From: Eubacteriales bacterium
GTDB taxonomy: Bacteria; Bacillota; Clostridia; Lachnospirales; Lachnospiraceae
Length of the DNA: 64,000 nucleotides
NCBI GenBank assembly: GCA_030536555.1
Contig: JAUNPU010000011.1
Coordinates: forward strand, 1-64,000
Direction of reading: 5' to 3'
The position numbers and the translations under genes are program-made. Shown here in pieces: positions 1-8,549 of this stretch (the first letter of the stretch is position 1; every line of letters starts with the position of its first letter). The notes under the pieces are model-generated. The model did no database searches. It worked only from the letters and a program-made list of their open reading frames with translations, and was not told the origin of the DNA.

Positions 1-33
1 TGAAAAGAATTTATAATTATGGTAGGAGTTCTT

Positions 34-60
34 ATATAGTCGCCGGGAAGGAGACTATAT
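34..60 (+). promoter_or_regulatory. Inverted repeat enclosing the ribosome site of the Rpn gene
   Basis: ATATAGTC (34-41) and GACTATAT (53-60) are perfect 8-base complements. They enclose the Shine-Dalgarno sequence GGGAAGGAG, and the start codon begins inside the second arm. The RNA could fold so that the ribosome site is masked. This is a sequence observation; a regulatory effect is inferred. Confidence 0.4.
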
Positions 61-1255
61 GAAGGGGAAGAGGAAGCAGAGAGACAGTGCGGTAAGTATC
101 GGGGATATCAGCGTATGGCCGGGGAGTGAAGGAGAAGCTGGCGTAGAGGCTGGGAGTGCAGGAGCAGCAGGTGCAGAGGCGGCGAGTGCCGGGATAGTAG
201 ACGTTGAAGCGGTGAGCGGCGGTGAGATGAGCGCTGGGGCAGTAGACGCTGAAGCGGTGAGCGGCGGTGAGATGAGCGCCGGGGCGGTAGAAGCTGGGGC
301 AGTGAGTTCCAGGACGATGAAAAACAGATTGGAAGTGGACGGAAAGCCTTCGCTGCTGGAAGACCGGGTGCTGAAGTATGCGGCGTATTTCTTCGGGAAG
401 GAGTTGTTGGCGCTGTTGGGAGTGAAGGGGCGTATTGCCAGAATCGCTCAGACAGAGCAGATTCATCTGGAGATGAAGAGTTTTTCGGAAGATTTCAATT
501 TTGAGATGGAGGATGGGAGCTGGTGCCATTTTGAGTTCGAGAGTGATGATATTACGGAAGATGATCTGAGACGGTTCCGCGTGTATGAGGCAATTACGGC
601 ATATTACCACAAGGTGGAAGTGACGACATATGTGCTTTGTACAGCAGCAAAGAAGAATCAGAGGACAGAGCTGAGATGTGGAGATAATGTGTATCGAGTC
701 AATTTGATCCGGATTCGGGATGAGGATGCAGAAGAGACGATGGAGGAACTGAGACAGAAGCAGGCGGAAGGAATATTGCGCCGCAAGGACCTGGTCCGTC
801 TGCTCCTGACACCGCTTATGAGCAGCAGATATTCTGTGGAGTTTCGAATTGAGCAGGGGGCTCGGATGCTGCAGGAGGAGGCACATCTGTTGGAGCGGGA
901 GGATTTGTTGCGGATGGAGTCGATATTTTATGCATTTGCGATGAAGTTTGTACCAGAGGATAGATTGCAAAATTTGAGGGAGGTGTTGAATATGACGGCG
1001 TTTGGGCAGATCATGTTTGGAGATGCGATCGAGCAGGGGATGCAGCGTGGGATGCAGAAAGGGATACAGCGTGGGATGCAGAAAGGGATACAGCAGGGGA
1101 TGCAGCGTGGGCTACAGCAGGGAATACAGACTTTGATAGAGACTTGCCAGGAGTTTGGTAAAACGCGTGAAGAGACGTTGTCGCGAGTAATGCAGAAATT
1201 CTCACTGAGTGGAGATGTGGCAGCAGAGTATATGAAGAAATTTTGGAAAGCGTAA
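59..1255 (+). CDS. Rpn family / PD-(D/E)XK nuclease-like protein
   Basis: A 398-residue protein resembling the Rpn (recombination-promoting nuclease, YhgA-like) family. The core, roughly residues 100-250, has the family pattern of an acidic residue, a short strand, then HFEFES (a relaxed hIEfQ motif), expected to form the restriction-endonuclease-like metal site. The C-terminus (about residues 322-352) is a run of four-residue repeats of the type G-M-Q-x / G-I-Q-x, typical of these proteins and probably a coiled coil. The N-terminal 90 residues are unusual: Ala/Gly/Glu-rich, with two copies of a 15-residue repeat (AEAVSGGEMSAGAV type, 45 bp in DNA) before the conserved domain starts. The ATG at 59 is preceded by GGGAAGGAG. 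A start inside the low-complexity part (for example the Met before KNRLEV) cannot be excluded. DNA cleavage activity is inferred from family only. Confidence 0.75.
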   Translation: MKGKRKQRDSAVSIGDISVWPGSEGEAGVEAGSAGAAGAEAASAGIVDVEAVSGGEMSAGAVDAEAVSGGEMSAGAVEAGAVSSRTMKNRLEVDGKPSLLEDRVLKYAAYFFGKELLALLGVKGRIARIAQTEQIHLEMKSFSEDFNFEMEDGSWCHFEFESDDITEDDLRRFRVYEAITAYYHKVEVTTYVLCTAAKKNQRTELRCGDNVYRVNLIRIRDEDAEETMEELRQKQAEGILRRKDLVRLLLTPLMSSRYSVEFRIEQGARMLQEEAHLLEREDLLRMESIFYAFAMKFVPEDRLQNLREVLNMTAFGQIMFGDAIEQGMQRGMQKGIQRGMQKGIQQGMQRGLQQGIQTLIETCQEFGKTREETLSRVMQKFSLSGDVAAEYMKKFWKA

Positions 1256-1292
1256 AGAATCTTGCCGGTAGATTATTAAGCTAAGAAAGTGT

Positions 1293-1333
1293 GCCTCTTA
1301 AAGCTATGGAGTGTAGCTTTGGGGGGCATATAC
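1293..1333 (+). terminator. Probable terminator after the Rpn gene
   Basis: AAAGCTA and TAGCTTT form a stem extended by GCCTCTT against GGGGGGC with G-U pairs. It lies 37 bases after the stop codon. The following T-run is poor, so strength is uncertain. Confidence 0.4.
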
Positions 1334-1419
1334 TATTTTACAGGGCAGGGGTGAAGTTATTATTTGGCAGGGATAGAACTTGCTTATTGTGATGATAAGG
1401 AAACGAAGTTGATTTGTGT

Positions 1420-1684
1420 TTGGATAATTTTAATCGAAATTCTGAAAAATTGTCCAAACGGGTGGTCTTGACATGCGAAATAAAAGGAATTAGGGGGTGT
1501 TTTGGACAATTAGAGAACTAAATGAGGAAAAATTATCCAAAAAGATGAAAATTTTGGACAATTAGTAGGCAAAATGGGTCCTCATTGTCCAAAATGCGGC
1601 TTAAAGGTCCTGTAAAACAGGTTTTTGAGCACAGCGAAGCAGGAGTTTGGACAATTTTTCCTGAAAACGGCAATTATTGTCCAA
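1420..1684. repeat. Array of four TTGGACAATT palindromic units (copy A)
   Basis: Four units, each a 10-mer TTGGACAATT followed after 18-19 bases by its complement AATTGTCCAA: 1420-1457, 1502-1540, 1554-1592 and 1647-1684. Single changes occur (TTGGATAATT at 1420, AATTATCCAA at 1531, CATTGTCCAA at 1583, TATTGTCCAA at 1675). Gaps between units are 44, 13 and 54 bases. A second array at 16045-16309 has the same total length (265 bp) and the same gaps in reverse order. This accounts for most of the 650-bp stretch between the Rpn gene and the transporter lipoprotein. No open frame here looks coding. Function unknown; it may be a protein-binding array, a structured RNA or a MITE-like element. Confidence 0.85.
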
Positions 1685-1782
1685 TCGGACGAGCAGCCGA
1701 GCCAGCCCACCCTCCTCTCCTCCCCCCACCCTGCATTTTTATTAATATTCCCTCATTCCCCTGCATTTTTCCCCATCATTTA

Positions 1783-1812
1783 TTGACACAATCACGGTAA
1801 TTGTGGTAAACT
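1783..1812 (+). promoter_or_regulatory. Promoter of the peptide-uptake operon
   Basis: TTGACA at 1783-1788 and TAAACT at 1807-1812, 18 bases apart, about 90 bases upstream of the lipoprotein gene. The -35 box is perfect and the -10 is weak. Confidence 0.5.
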
Positions 1813-1902
1813 TAGACAGTTGCTACTTACAAATGTACGTCAGCAGCGAACAGATGATTTTCCGGGGAAGGAAGGTCAAATATTTTTCAGGAGGAAAGCA
1901 TT

Positions 1903-3588
1903 ATGAAAAAGAGCGCGAAGAAGTTATGTGCAATCGTTCTGGCTACGGCTATGGCAGCGCTGACCGGATGCGGCGGCGGTGCTGACAAGGCGGCAGATAC
2001 CACAGCGGCAGGTTCCGAGGCAGCTGCACCGGCAGAGACTACTGCGGCAGTGGAAGTTGCAGAGGGTGAGTCTGTATCTCAGGATACGGACATTGTGGCA
2101 GCGATGCTGGTAGACTTCACTACCATGGATCCGATGGATACCAGTGATACTTTATCCGGCGGTATTCAGAGAATGATCATGGACGGTCTGTTCGGCTTCG
2201 ATGATGAGATGAAGATCATCCCGATGCTGGCAACCGAGTATGAGGCGAATGATGATGCAACCGAGTTCACCATTCACTTAAGAGAGGGCATCCAGTTCTC
2301 CGATGGTACTCCGTGGAATGCAGAGGCAGCAAAAGCAAACTTTGATCGGTGGGGAGACAAGGAGCTTGGCTTAAAGAGAACCACTCTGCTGTGCAACGTA
2401 TTGAAGAGCACAGAGGTTGTTGATGAGTATACGGTAAAGGTTACCCTGGAGAGCCCGTTCGGTGCATTTATCCCGACGCTGGCACATCCGGCATGTGTCG
2501 TTATGAGCCCGGCAATCATTGCCAAGGGCAGTGAAGAGTGTGCAAAGAACCCGGTTGGTACCGGTCAGTACACCTTCGTAGAGTGGATTGCAGGCGAGTC
2601 TGCAACCGTAGCTCTGAACAAGGACTGGTGGGGCTATGACCCGGAGATCTGCGGCGGTACCGCACTGGTTGATCCGGACGCAGGCTTCAAGTCTGTTACC
2701 TTCAAGCCGGTATCTGAGAATGCAACCCGTGTAGCTATGCTGCAGTCTGGCGACGCACAGCTGGTATGGCCGGTTCCGACCGAGAGCATCGACGCTCTGA
2801 AGGCTGACACCAACGTAGCGGTAGGTCAGGAAGAGGGTATCGTAGTTCGTTACCTGATGATGAACAACCAGAAGGCTCCGTTCAACGACGTGAGAGTTCG
2901 TCAGGCTATCAACTATGCGATCAACAAAGACGCTTACTGTGCAGTTGTTAAAAATGGCGTAGCTACCCCGGCTACCTCCATCATCGGACCGGCTGTTCAG
3001 CACTACAAAGGCAATGACGTATACGCATACGATCCGGAGAAGGCAAAATCCCTGTTAGCAGAGGCCGGCTATCCGGATGGCTTCAAGACTTCCCTGATGT
3101 GCGCATCTACCACCAGCAACTTAAAGCAGGCTGAGTTCTTACAGCAGCAGCTGGCTCAGGTAGGCATCGATCTGGAGATCAACGCACTGGAGAGTGCAGT
3201 TGTGAACCAGAAGACTCAGGATGTGGATGTTCCGGGTTCTGAGGCAGAGGTTGAGATGTACATCATTGGATGGTCTCCGTCTACCGGTGATGCTGACTGG
3301 GGTATCCGCCCGCTGCTGGCAATCGAGTCCGAGCCGCCGATGAGCTACAACCTGTGCTACTACGAGAACGAGGAAGTAGACCAGCTGCTGAAGGACGCTC
3401 TGGCTACCGCAGATGAGCAGAAGAGAGCAGAAGCTTATGGCAAGGCTCAGGATATCATCTGGGAGGAGAGCCCGCTTGTATGCCTGGCAAATGATGCCAA
3501 CACCTGGGCAACCTCCAAGAACGTTGTAGACGTCAAGGTATTCCCGGATAACTGCCTGAACATCAGAAATGGTAAGATGGCGAAGTAA
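1903..3588 (+). CDS. Peptide ABC transporter substrate-binding lipoprotein (family 5)
   Basis: A 561-residue extracytoplasmic solute receptor of the DppA/OppA type (SBP_bac_5). A lipoprotein signal peptide ends in L-T-G-C, with Cys23 as the expected lipid-anchor residue, followed by an Ala/Thr/Glu-rich linker to about residue 60. The body has family hallmarks: a block near 'DTLSGGIQRMIMDGLF', 'FTIHLREGIQFSDGTPW', and a C-terminal 'IIWEESPLVCLAND'. It should capture peptides outside the membrane and deliver them to the permeases encoded next. The start follows a clear AGGAGG at 1889. A terminator-like hairpin separates it from the permeases, which would allow higher expression of the receptor. 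Ligand preference is not readable, but the downstream D-aminopeptidase suggests peptides containing D-residues, such as wall fragments. Nickel or other ligands remain possible. Confidence 0.9.
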   Translation: MKKSAKKLCAIVLATAMAALTGCGGGADKAADTTAAGSEAAAPAETTAAVEVAEGESVSQDTDIVAAMLVDFTTMDPMDTSDTLSGGIQRMIMDGLFGFDDEMKIIPMLATEYEANDDATEFTIHLREGIQFSDGTPWNAEAAKANFDRWGDKELGLKRTTLLCNVLKSTEVVDEYTVKVTLESPFGAFIPTLAHPACVVMSPAIIAKGSEECAKNPVGTGQYTFVEWIAGESATVALNKDWWGYDPEICGGTALVDPDAGFKSVTFKPVSENATRVAMLQSGDAQLVWPVPTESIDALKADTNVAVGQEEGIVVRYLMMNNQKAPFNDVRVRQAINYAINKDAYCAVVKNGVATPATSIIGPAVQHYKGNDVYAYDPEKAKSLLAEAGYPDGFKTSLMCASTTSNLKQAEFLQQQLAQVGIDLEINALESAVVNQKTQDVDVPGSEAEVEMYIIGWSPSTGDADWGIRPLLAIESEPPMSYNLCYYENEEVDQLLKDALATADEQKRAEAYGKAQDIIWEESPLVCLANDANTWATSKNVVDVKVFPDNCLNIRNGKMAK

Positions 3589-3651
3589 GACCCGATGGTG
3601 ACTGTAAGAGTTTGAAGTATTAGATTCAACGAATTGAAAGCATCAAAGGCG

Positions 3652-3695
3652 ATGGTTTGGCGGGAGGCTGACGGCTTCCCCGCCAGACCATTTTT
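3652..3695 (+). terminator. Intra-operon terminator-like hairpin
   Basis: ATGGTTTGGCGGG (3652-3664) pairs with CCCGCCAGACCAT (3679-3691), followed by TTTT. It lies between the substrate-binding protein and the first permease, a usual place for partial termination that raises binding-protein mRNA over permease mRNA. Confidence 0.75.
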
Positions 3696-3758
3696 ACGCA
3701 TTTTGTAACTTGTTGACACAGGGGGTATGCCCCATAAGTAACGAAAGGTGTTGAATGT

Positions 3759-4679
3759 ATGTTAAGGTACATAGGTAAGAGAATTGTTGGAGTGATACCT
3801 ACCCTGATTATCGTGGTAACATTCGTATTTTTCTTTGTGCGTTTGATTCCGGGTGATCCGGCGCGTCTGGTAGCAGGTCCGCAGGCAACTCTGGAAGATG
3901 TAGAAGTAGTGAGAGAAGAGCTGGGTCTGAATGACCCGATTCATGAGCAGTATATCAGTTATGTGACAGGACTGTTAAAGGGCGATTTAGGAACCTCCCT
4001 TCGTACCAAGCGTCCGGTTGCAGTGGAGGTCTCCAACCGTTATGCCAATACGGCGAAGCTGACGCTGATGGCACTGGCATGGAGTACCGTGGTAGGTATT
4101 CTGATTGGTGTGTGGTCCGGAAAGAACCGAAGCAAATGGCAGGACTACGCAGGTATGACACTGGCGGTGTCGGGTATTTCCCTGCCCTCGTTCTGGGTGG
4201 GATTTATGTTGATCATGATATTTTCCGTCAACCTGAAGTGGTTCCCCACAACAGGCGCCGACTCTCTGAAGAGCCTGGTATTACCGTCGATTGCACTGGG
4301 TTCGAGTATCGCGGCGATCATCGCCCGCTTTACCCGTTCCTCTATTATAGAAGTGCTGAAGGATGACTATATCCGCACCGCCCGCGCAAAGGGTCTGAAG
4401 GAGAAGGTCGTGATCTGGAAGCACGCATTCCGCAATGCGATGATCTCCGTGGTAACGGTGGTTGGTCTGCAGTTTGGTTTCCTGCTGGGCGGCTCCGTGG
4501 TGACGGAATCCGTATTTGCGTTCCCGGGACTTGGTTCCCTGCTGGTTGAGTCTGTGAACTACCGTGACTACCCGGCAATCCAGTCCCTGATCCTGATCTT
4601 TTCACTGCACTTTGTAGTGATCAACCTGATTGTGGACGTGCTGTACGCCGTGCTCAATCCGGAAATTCAGCTTGACTAG
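3759..4679 (+). CDS. dppB: Peptide ABC transporter permease, DppB type
   Basis: A 306-residue integral membrane protein with the first membrane segment at about residues 9-29 followed by the RLIPGDPA block typical of DppB/OppB. The cytoplasmic EAA loop (around 'DYIRTARAKGLKEKVVIWKHAFRNA') is the contact site for the ATPase. Family proteins have six membrane segments and pair with a DppC-type permease to form the channel. It is separated from the receptor gene by a hairpin and is 16 bases from the next gene, so it is clearly co-transcribed with the downstream genes. The symbol follows family position; the substrate is inferred. Confidence 0.9.
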   Translation: MLRYIGKRIVGVIPTLIIVVTFVFFFVRLIPGDPARLVAGPQATLEDVEVVREELGLNDPIHEQYISYVTGLLKGDLGTSLRTKRPVAVEVSNRYANTAKLTLMALAWSTVVGILIGVWSGKNRSKWQDYAGMTLAVSGISLPSFWVGFMLIMIFSVNLKWFPTTGADSLKSLVLPSIALGSSIAAIIARFTRSSIIEVLKDDYIRTARAKGLKEKVVIWKHAFRNAMISVVTVVGLQFGFLLGGSVVTESVFAFPGLGSLLVESVNYRDYPAIQSLILIFSLHFVVINLIVDVLYAVLNPEIQLD

Positions 4680-4695
4680 GAAGGAGGAGTATAAG

Positions 4696-5595
4696 ATGGC
4701 AAAGAAAGTAAATACAAAAGCTGCCGGTGAAGCAGCGAGCGAGAAGACAGACATCAGCACTCCATTTTCCGAGTTCGTGAGAAAGTTCAAGAAGCAGAAG
4801 ACCGCCATCGCGGCGCTGGTATTCATTCTGTTTCTGGTAGTGCTGTCCTTTACGGCAAAGTTCATTGCGCCGTATGGCATCAATGAGTACGATTACAATT
4901 CCATCATGCAGGCGCCCACGTCGGCGCACCTGTTCGGTACGGACGAGTTCGGTCGTGACCTGTTCTCCCGTATCATCAACGGCACCGGCATTTCCTTGAG
5001 CGTAGGTCTGTTCTCCGTAACCATCGCAGCAGTGATCGGTACGGTGCTGGGCCTGCTGGGCGGTTACTACGGCGGCATCATCGATTCCATTATCATGAGA
5101 GTCTGCGACGCCCTGTTTGCATTTCCGGGTATCATCCTGGCAATCGCGATCGTGGCGATCCTGGGCAGCGGCATGACCAACGTCATCATTGCAGTTGCCG
5201 TGTTCAACACGCCGAAGTTCGCCCGTCTGGTACGAGGCAAGACTCTGGCAACCAAGAACAGTGTCTTCGTGCAGGCAGCGAAAAATATCGGTGCAGGGGA
5301 CATGCGGATCCTGTTCAAGCACATTTTGCCAAGTGCGGTTCCGGATATCATCGTGCAGTACAGTATGTCCATCGGTTCTTCCATCCTGACGGCGTCTTCC
5401 TTAAGCTTTCTGGGTATGGGCGCACAGCCGCCGACACCGGAGTGGGGACTGCTCCTCAGCAACGGACGTACCTACATGATGAGCAGCTGGCATATTACCA
5501 TGTTCCCGGGTCTTGCAATCTTCGCAACCGTACTGAGCTTCAACCTGCTGGGTGATGGTCTGCGTGATGCGCTGGATCCGAAACTGACAGATTAA
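4696..5595 (+). CDS. dppC: Peptide ABC transporter permease, DppC type
   Basis: A 299-residue partner permease. The start at 4696 is chosen over an upstream in-frame ATG because AAGGAGG sits at 4681-4687, at good distance. The N-terminal cytoplasmic stretch (about 40 residues) is followed by a membrane segment and the DppC-type 'HLFGTDEFGRDLFSRIING' block. The EAA loop is near 'FVQAAKNIGAGDMRILFKHILP'. The C-terminus ends in 'NLLGDGLRDALDPKL', characteristic of the family. It forms the channel with the preceding permease. The next gene begins 13 bases downstream. Confidence 0.92.
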   Translation: MAKKVNTKAAGEAASEKTDISTPFSEFVRKFKKQKTAIAALVFILFLVVLSFTAKFIAPYGINEYDYNSIMQAPTSAHLFGTDEFGRDLFSRIINGTGISLSVGLFSVTIAAVIGTVLGLLGGYYGGIIDSIIMRVCDALFAFPGIILAIAIVAILGSGMTNVIIAVAVFNTPKFARLVRGKTLATKNSVFVQAAKNIGAGDMRILFKHILPSAVPDIIVQYSMSIGSSILTASSLSFLGMGAQPPTPEWGLLLSNGRTYMMSSWHITMFPGLAIFATVLSFNLLGDGLRDALDPKLTD

Positions 5596-5608
5596 GGAGG
5601 TGTGCGAT

Positions 5609-6640
5609 ATGGCAAATAACGAGACGATCAAAGTCGAGGCGACGAAGGGCGCCGACGGCAAGAATATACTGGAGATTAAAAATATGCACACCTGGTTCCA
5701 CATGGACAGCGGTATTGTCAAGTCCGTAGACGGTGTGGATATTGAGCTGAAGGAAGGCTCCACCCTGGGTATCGTGGGCGAGTCCGGAAGCGGCAAGAGC
5801 GTGACTGCCCTTTCCGTCATGGGACTGCTCATGGGTACCACGGGACGTGTGGAGGAGGGCGAGATTCTGCTTGATGGCAAGGACATCGTCCATATCAGCA
5901 ATGAGGAGCGCAGAAAGCTGCGTGGAAGCAGGATTTCCATGATTTTCCAGGAGCCGATGACCAGCTTGAACCCGGTTATGCGGATCGGAGATCAGATCAT
6001 GGAGTGTATCCTGCTGCACCAGAAGGTCAGCAAGAAGGAAGCGGAGGAGAAGGCCATCGAGATGCTGAAGCTGACCGGCCTGCCCCGTGTGGAAAAGATG
6101 ATGAAGGAATTCCCGTTCCAGCTTTCCGGCGGACAGCGCCAGCGTGTGATGATCGCCATGGCACTGGTGTGCAACCCGCAGATTCTGATCGCGGATGAGC
6201 CGACCACGGCGCTGGATGTGACCATTCAGGCGCAGATTCTGGATCTGATGAACAAGTTAAAGAAGGAGATCGGAACCTCCATCCTGTTCATTACCCATGA
6301 CCTGGGTGTTGTGGCAGAGGTGTGTGACCAGGTGGTTGTCATGTACTGTGGCCGCGTGGTGGAGAAAGGCTCCGTATATGATATTTTTGATAACCCGTCT
6401 CACCCCTACACGGAAGGTCTTTTAAATTCCATTCCGAAGCTGGGCGAGCATGTGGAGGAGCTGGAGTCCATCCCGGGCAATGTGCCGAACCCGAAATACA
6501 TGCCGAAGGGCTGTAAGTTCGCACCGCGCTGTAAGTATGCGTTTGATAAGTGCCAGGAAGAGGAGCCGGGCTTCACGGACCTGGGAAATGGTCATCAGAG
6601 CAGATGCTGGCTGTGCCAGCAGAAAGGGGGTAAGAACTGA
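5609..6640 (+). CDS. dppD: Peptide ABC transporter ATPase, DppD type
   Basis: A 343-residue ATPase with Walker A GESGSGKS (residues 57-64), Q-loop 'IFQEPMTSLNPV', signature LSGGQRQR, Walker B 'LIADEPTTALD' and the H-switch 'ITHDLG'. The C-terminal oligopeptide-type extension carries four cysteines (CKFAPRCKYAFDKC ... C), a feature of DppD/OppD proteins. The ATG at 5609 is preferred over a GTG at 5600 because AAGGAGG lies at 5594-5600. It powers peptide import as a heterodimer with the product of the next gene, whose start overlaps its stop by one base. Confidence 0.93.
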   Translation: MANNETIKVEATKGADGKNILEIKNMHTWFHMDSGIVKSVDGVDIELKEGSTLGIVGESGSGKSVTALSVMGLLMGTTGRVEEGEILLDGKDIVHISNEERRKLRGSRISMIFQEPMTSLNPVMRIGDQIMECILLHQKVSKKEAEEKAIEMLKLTGLPRVEKMMKEFPFQLSGGQRQRVMIAMALVCNPQILIADEPTTALDVTIQAQILDLMNKLKKEIGTSILFITHDLGVVAEVCDQVVVMYCGRVVEKGSVYDIFDNPSHPYTEGLLNSIPKLGEHVEELESIPGNVPNPKYMPKGCKFAPRCKYAFDKCQEEEPGFTDLGNGHQSRCWLCQQKGGKN

Positions 6641-7662
6641 TGGCAGACAATTTACTGGAAGTAAGAGGTTTAAAGCAGTATTACCCTGTTAAGGGCGGCA
6701 TGGGCAAGGAGAAAGCCTATGTGAAGGCAGTAGACGGCGTTGACTTTGAGGTGCGCCGGGGTGAGGTGCTGGGTATCGTAGGTGAGTCCGGCTGCGGCAA
6801 GTCCACTCTGGGCAAGAGCATCTGTAAGCTGATCGAGCCGACGGAAGGTTCCATTGTGCTGGACGGCGAGGAGATCGCTCACTACACCCCGAAGCAGATG
6901 CGCCCGATCCGCAAGAAGGTGCAGATGGTATTCCAGGACCCCTATGCGTCCCTGAATCCCCGTATGTCCGTCCGTGACATCGTGGCAGAGCCGCTGATCA
7001 TCCACGGTCTGACCAAGACCCGCGAAGAGACCGACAAGGCGGTGATTGAGCTGCTGCGCCGGGTAGGTCTGGATGATTACCACGCAAACCGCTATCCTCA
7101 CGAGTTCTCCGGCGGACAGCGTCAGCGTATCGGTATCGCCCGGGCGCTGGCAGTGCAGCCGCAGCTGATCATCGCCGACGAGCCGGTGTCCGCACTGGAC
7201 GTATCCATCCAGTCTCAGGTGCTGAACCTGATGAATCAGTTAAAGCGGGATCTGAATCTGACCTATATTTTCGTTGCTCACGATCTGAGTGTGGTAGAGC
7301 ACATCAGTGACCGGGTAGGCGTGATGTATCTGGGCAACTTTGTGGAGGTTGCGGACAAGTACAATCTGTACCAGAATCCGCTGCACCCCTACACCCAGGC
7401 GCTGCTGTCTGCGGTTCCGATTCCGGATCCGAAGGCAAAGCGTGAGCGGATCATCCTGGAGGGCAATATTCCGTCGGCGCTGAATCCGCCCACAGGCTGT
7501 AAGTTCCACACCCGCTGTCCTCAGTGCATGGAGCGCTGCAAGACCGAGGCGCCGCAGAAGTACCAGGTAGGTGACGATCATTTTGTATACTGCCACCTGT
7601 ACGATACGGAAGAGGCGAAGAAGCAGGCGAAGGCGGCTGAGGAAGCTGTTGTGAAGGAATAA
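6640..7662 (+). CDS. dppF: Peptide ABC transporter ATPase, DppF type
   Basis: A 340-residue ATPase with Walker A GESGCGKS (residues 48-55), '[13 protein letters not shown]' Q-loop region, signature FSGGQRQR, Walker B '[11 protein letters not shown]' and 'VAHDLS' switch. The C-terminal oligopeptide domain again has spaced cysteines ([14 protein letters not shown]). The ATGA overlap with the preceding gene indicates translational coupling. A Lys/Glu/Ala-rich tail of about 20 residues follows the conserved domain. Confidence 0.93.
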   Translation: MADNLLEVRGLKQYYPVKGGMGKEKAYVKAVDGVDFEVRRGEVLGIVGESGCGKSTLGKSICKLIEPTEGSIVLDGEEIAHYTPKQMRPIRKKVQMVFQDPYASLNPRMSVRDIVAEPLIIHGLTKTREETDKAVIELLRRVGLDDYHANRYPHEFSGGQRQRIGIARALAVQPQLIIADEPVSALDVSIQSQVLNLMNQLKRDLNLTYIFVAHDLSVVEHISDRVGVMYLGNFVEVADKYNLYQNPLHPYTQALLSAVPIPDPKAKRERIILEGNIPSALNPPTGCKFHTRCPQCMERCKTEAPQKYQVGDDHFVYCHLYDTEEAKKQAKAAEEAVVKE

Positions 7663-7691
7663 AAAGCGATTTTGAGAGGAAGCGAAGTGCT

Positions 7692-8504
7692 ATGAAACTG
7701 TTTATCAGTGCGGATATCGAGGGCTGTGCCGGCACCACCCTGAGCTATGAGACCCACAAGAATGAACCGGCGTATCAGAAGTTTGCAAAGCAGATGACGG
7801 ACGAGGTCGTGGCGGTCTGCGAGGCGGCGCTGGCATGCGGCGTAGATGAGATCGTGGTGAAGGACGGTCACGGGGATGCCACCAATATCGACGTGATGGC
7901 GATGCCGGAGGGCGTGACCCTGATCCGGGGCAAGAGCGGCCATCCCATCAACATGATGTACGGTCTGGACGAGACCTACGATGCAGTGCTCTACATCGGT
8001 TATCACGCACCGGCGGGGGATCCGGGAAGCCCCTTAAGCCACACCTCCACCGGCAACAGCAACTTTATCGAGCTGAACGGGAAGCGGATGAGCGAGTTCA
8101 TGCTGAACACCTATACGGCTGCCATGTACGGGGTTCCGGTGCTGTTCATTTCCGGCGACGAGCGGATCTGTGAACTGGCGAAGGAGCAGGTGCCTGCCAT
8201 CACCACGGTGGCGTCCAAGAAGGGCGTGGGCGCAAGTGCCTGGAATGTGGCTCCGGCGACGGTCATCAAGAATCTGAAGGCGGCTGTGACCGAGGCTCTG
8301 TCCGGCGACGTGAAGGCGCGGCTGGAAAGCTGCCGGGTGGCGCTGCCGGAGGAATTTACCTATGAGGTCAACTTTAAGGACTTGAAGAAGGCGTATCAGA
8401 TGTCCTTCTACCCGGGCATGGAGTCTGTGGATGCGCGGACCAACCGGATGACCAGCAAGAACTGGATGGATATTGTGACGGCACATTCCTTTGTAGTATA
8501 CTAA
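7692..8504 (+). CDS. M55 family D-aminopeptidase
   Basis: A 270-residue enzyme of peptidase family M55, the family of Bacillus subtilis DppA, which releases N-terminal D-amino acids. The zinc ligands known from DppA can be placed: Asp8 and Glu10 in 'ADIEG', His60 in 'KDGHG', His105 in 'GYHAPAG', and Glu135 in 'MSEF'; the nucleophile-position His117 is in 'LSHTS'. Family members are cytoplasmic and form a decamer. It follows the transporter with a 29-base gap and an AGAGGAAG ribosome site, so it is in the same operon, as in B. subtilis where dppA is linked to dppBCDE. This suggests imported peptides carry D-Ala or D-Glu. Confidence 0.88.
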   Translation: MKLFISADIEGCAGTTLSYETHKNEPAYQKFAKQMTDEVVAVCEAALACGVDEIVVKDGHGDATNIDVMAMPEGVTLIRGKSGHPINMMYGLDETYDAVLYIGYHAPAGDPGSPLSHTSTGNSNFIELNGKRMSEFMLNTYTAAMYGVPVLFISGDERICELAKEQVPAITTVASKKGVGASAWNVAPATVIKNLKAAVTEALSGDVKARLESCRVALPEEFTYEVNFKDLKKAYQMSFYPGMESVDARTNRMTSKNWMDIVTAHSFVVY

Positions 8505-8549
8505 TGGCGGTATTTCAGAACGAAACAGAACAACAGGAGATATAAGATC

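Noticed and set aside
1585..1985. Two short open frames (71 and 60 codons) upstream of the peptide lipoprotein gene
   Set aside because: They run through the palindrome array and the promoter, lack ribosome sites, and their composition is not protein-like.
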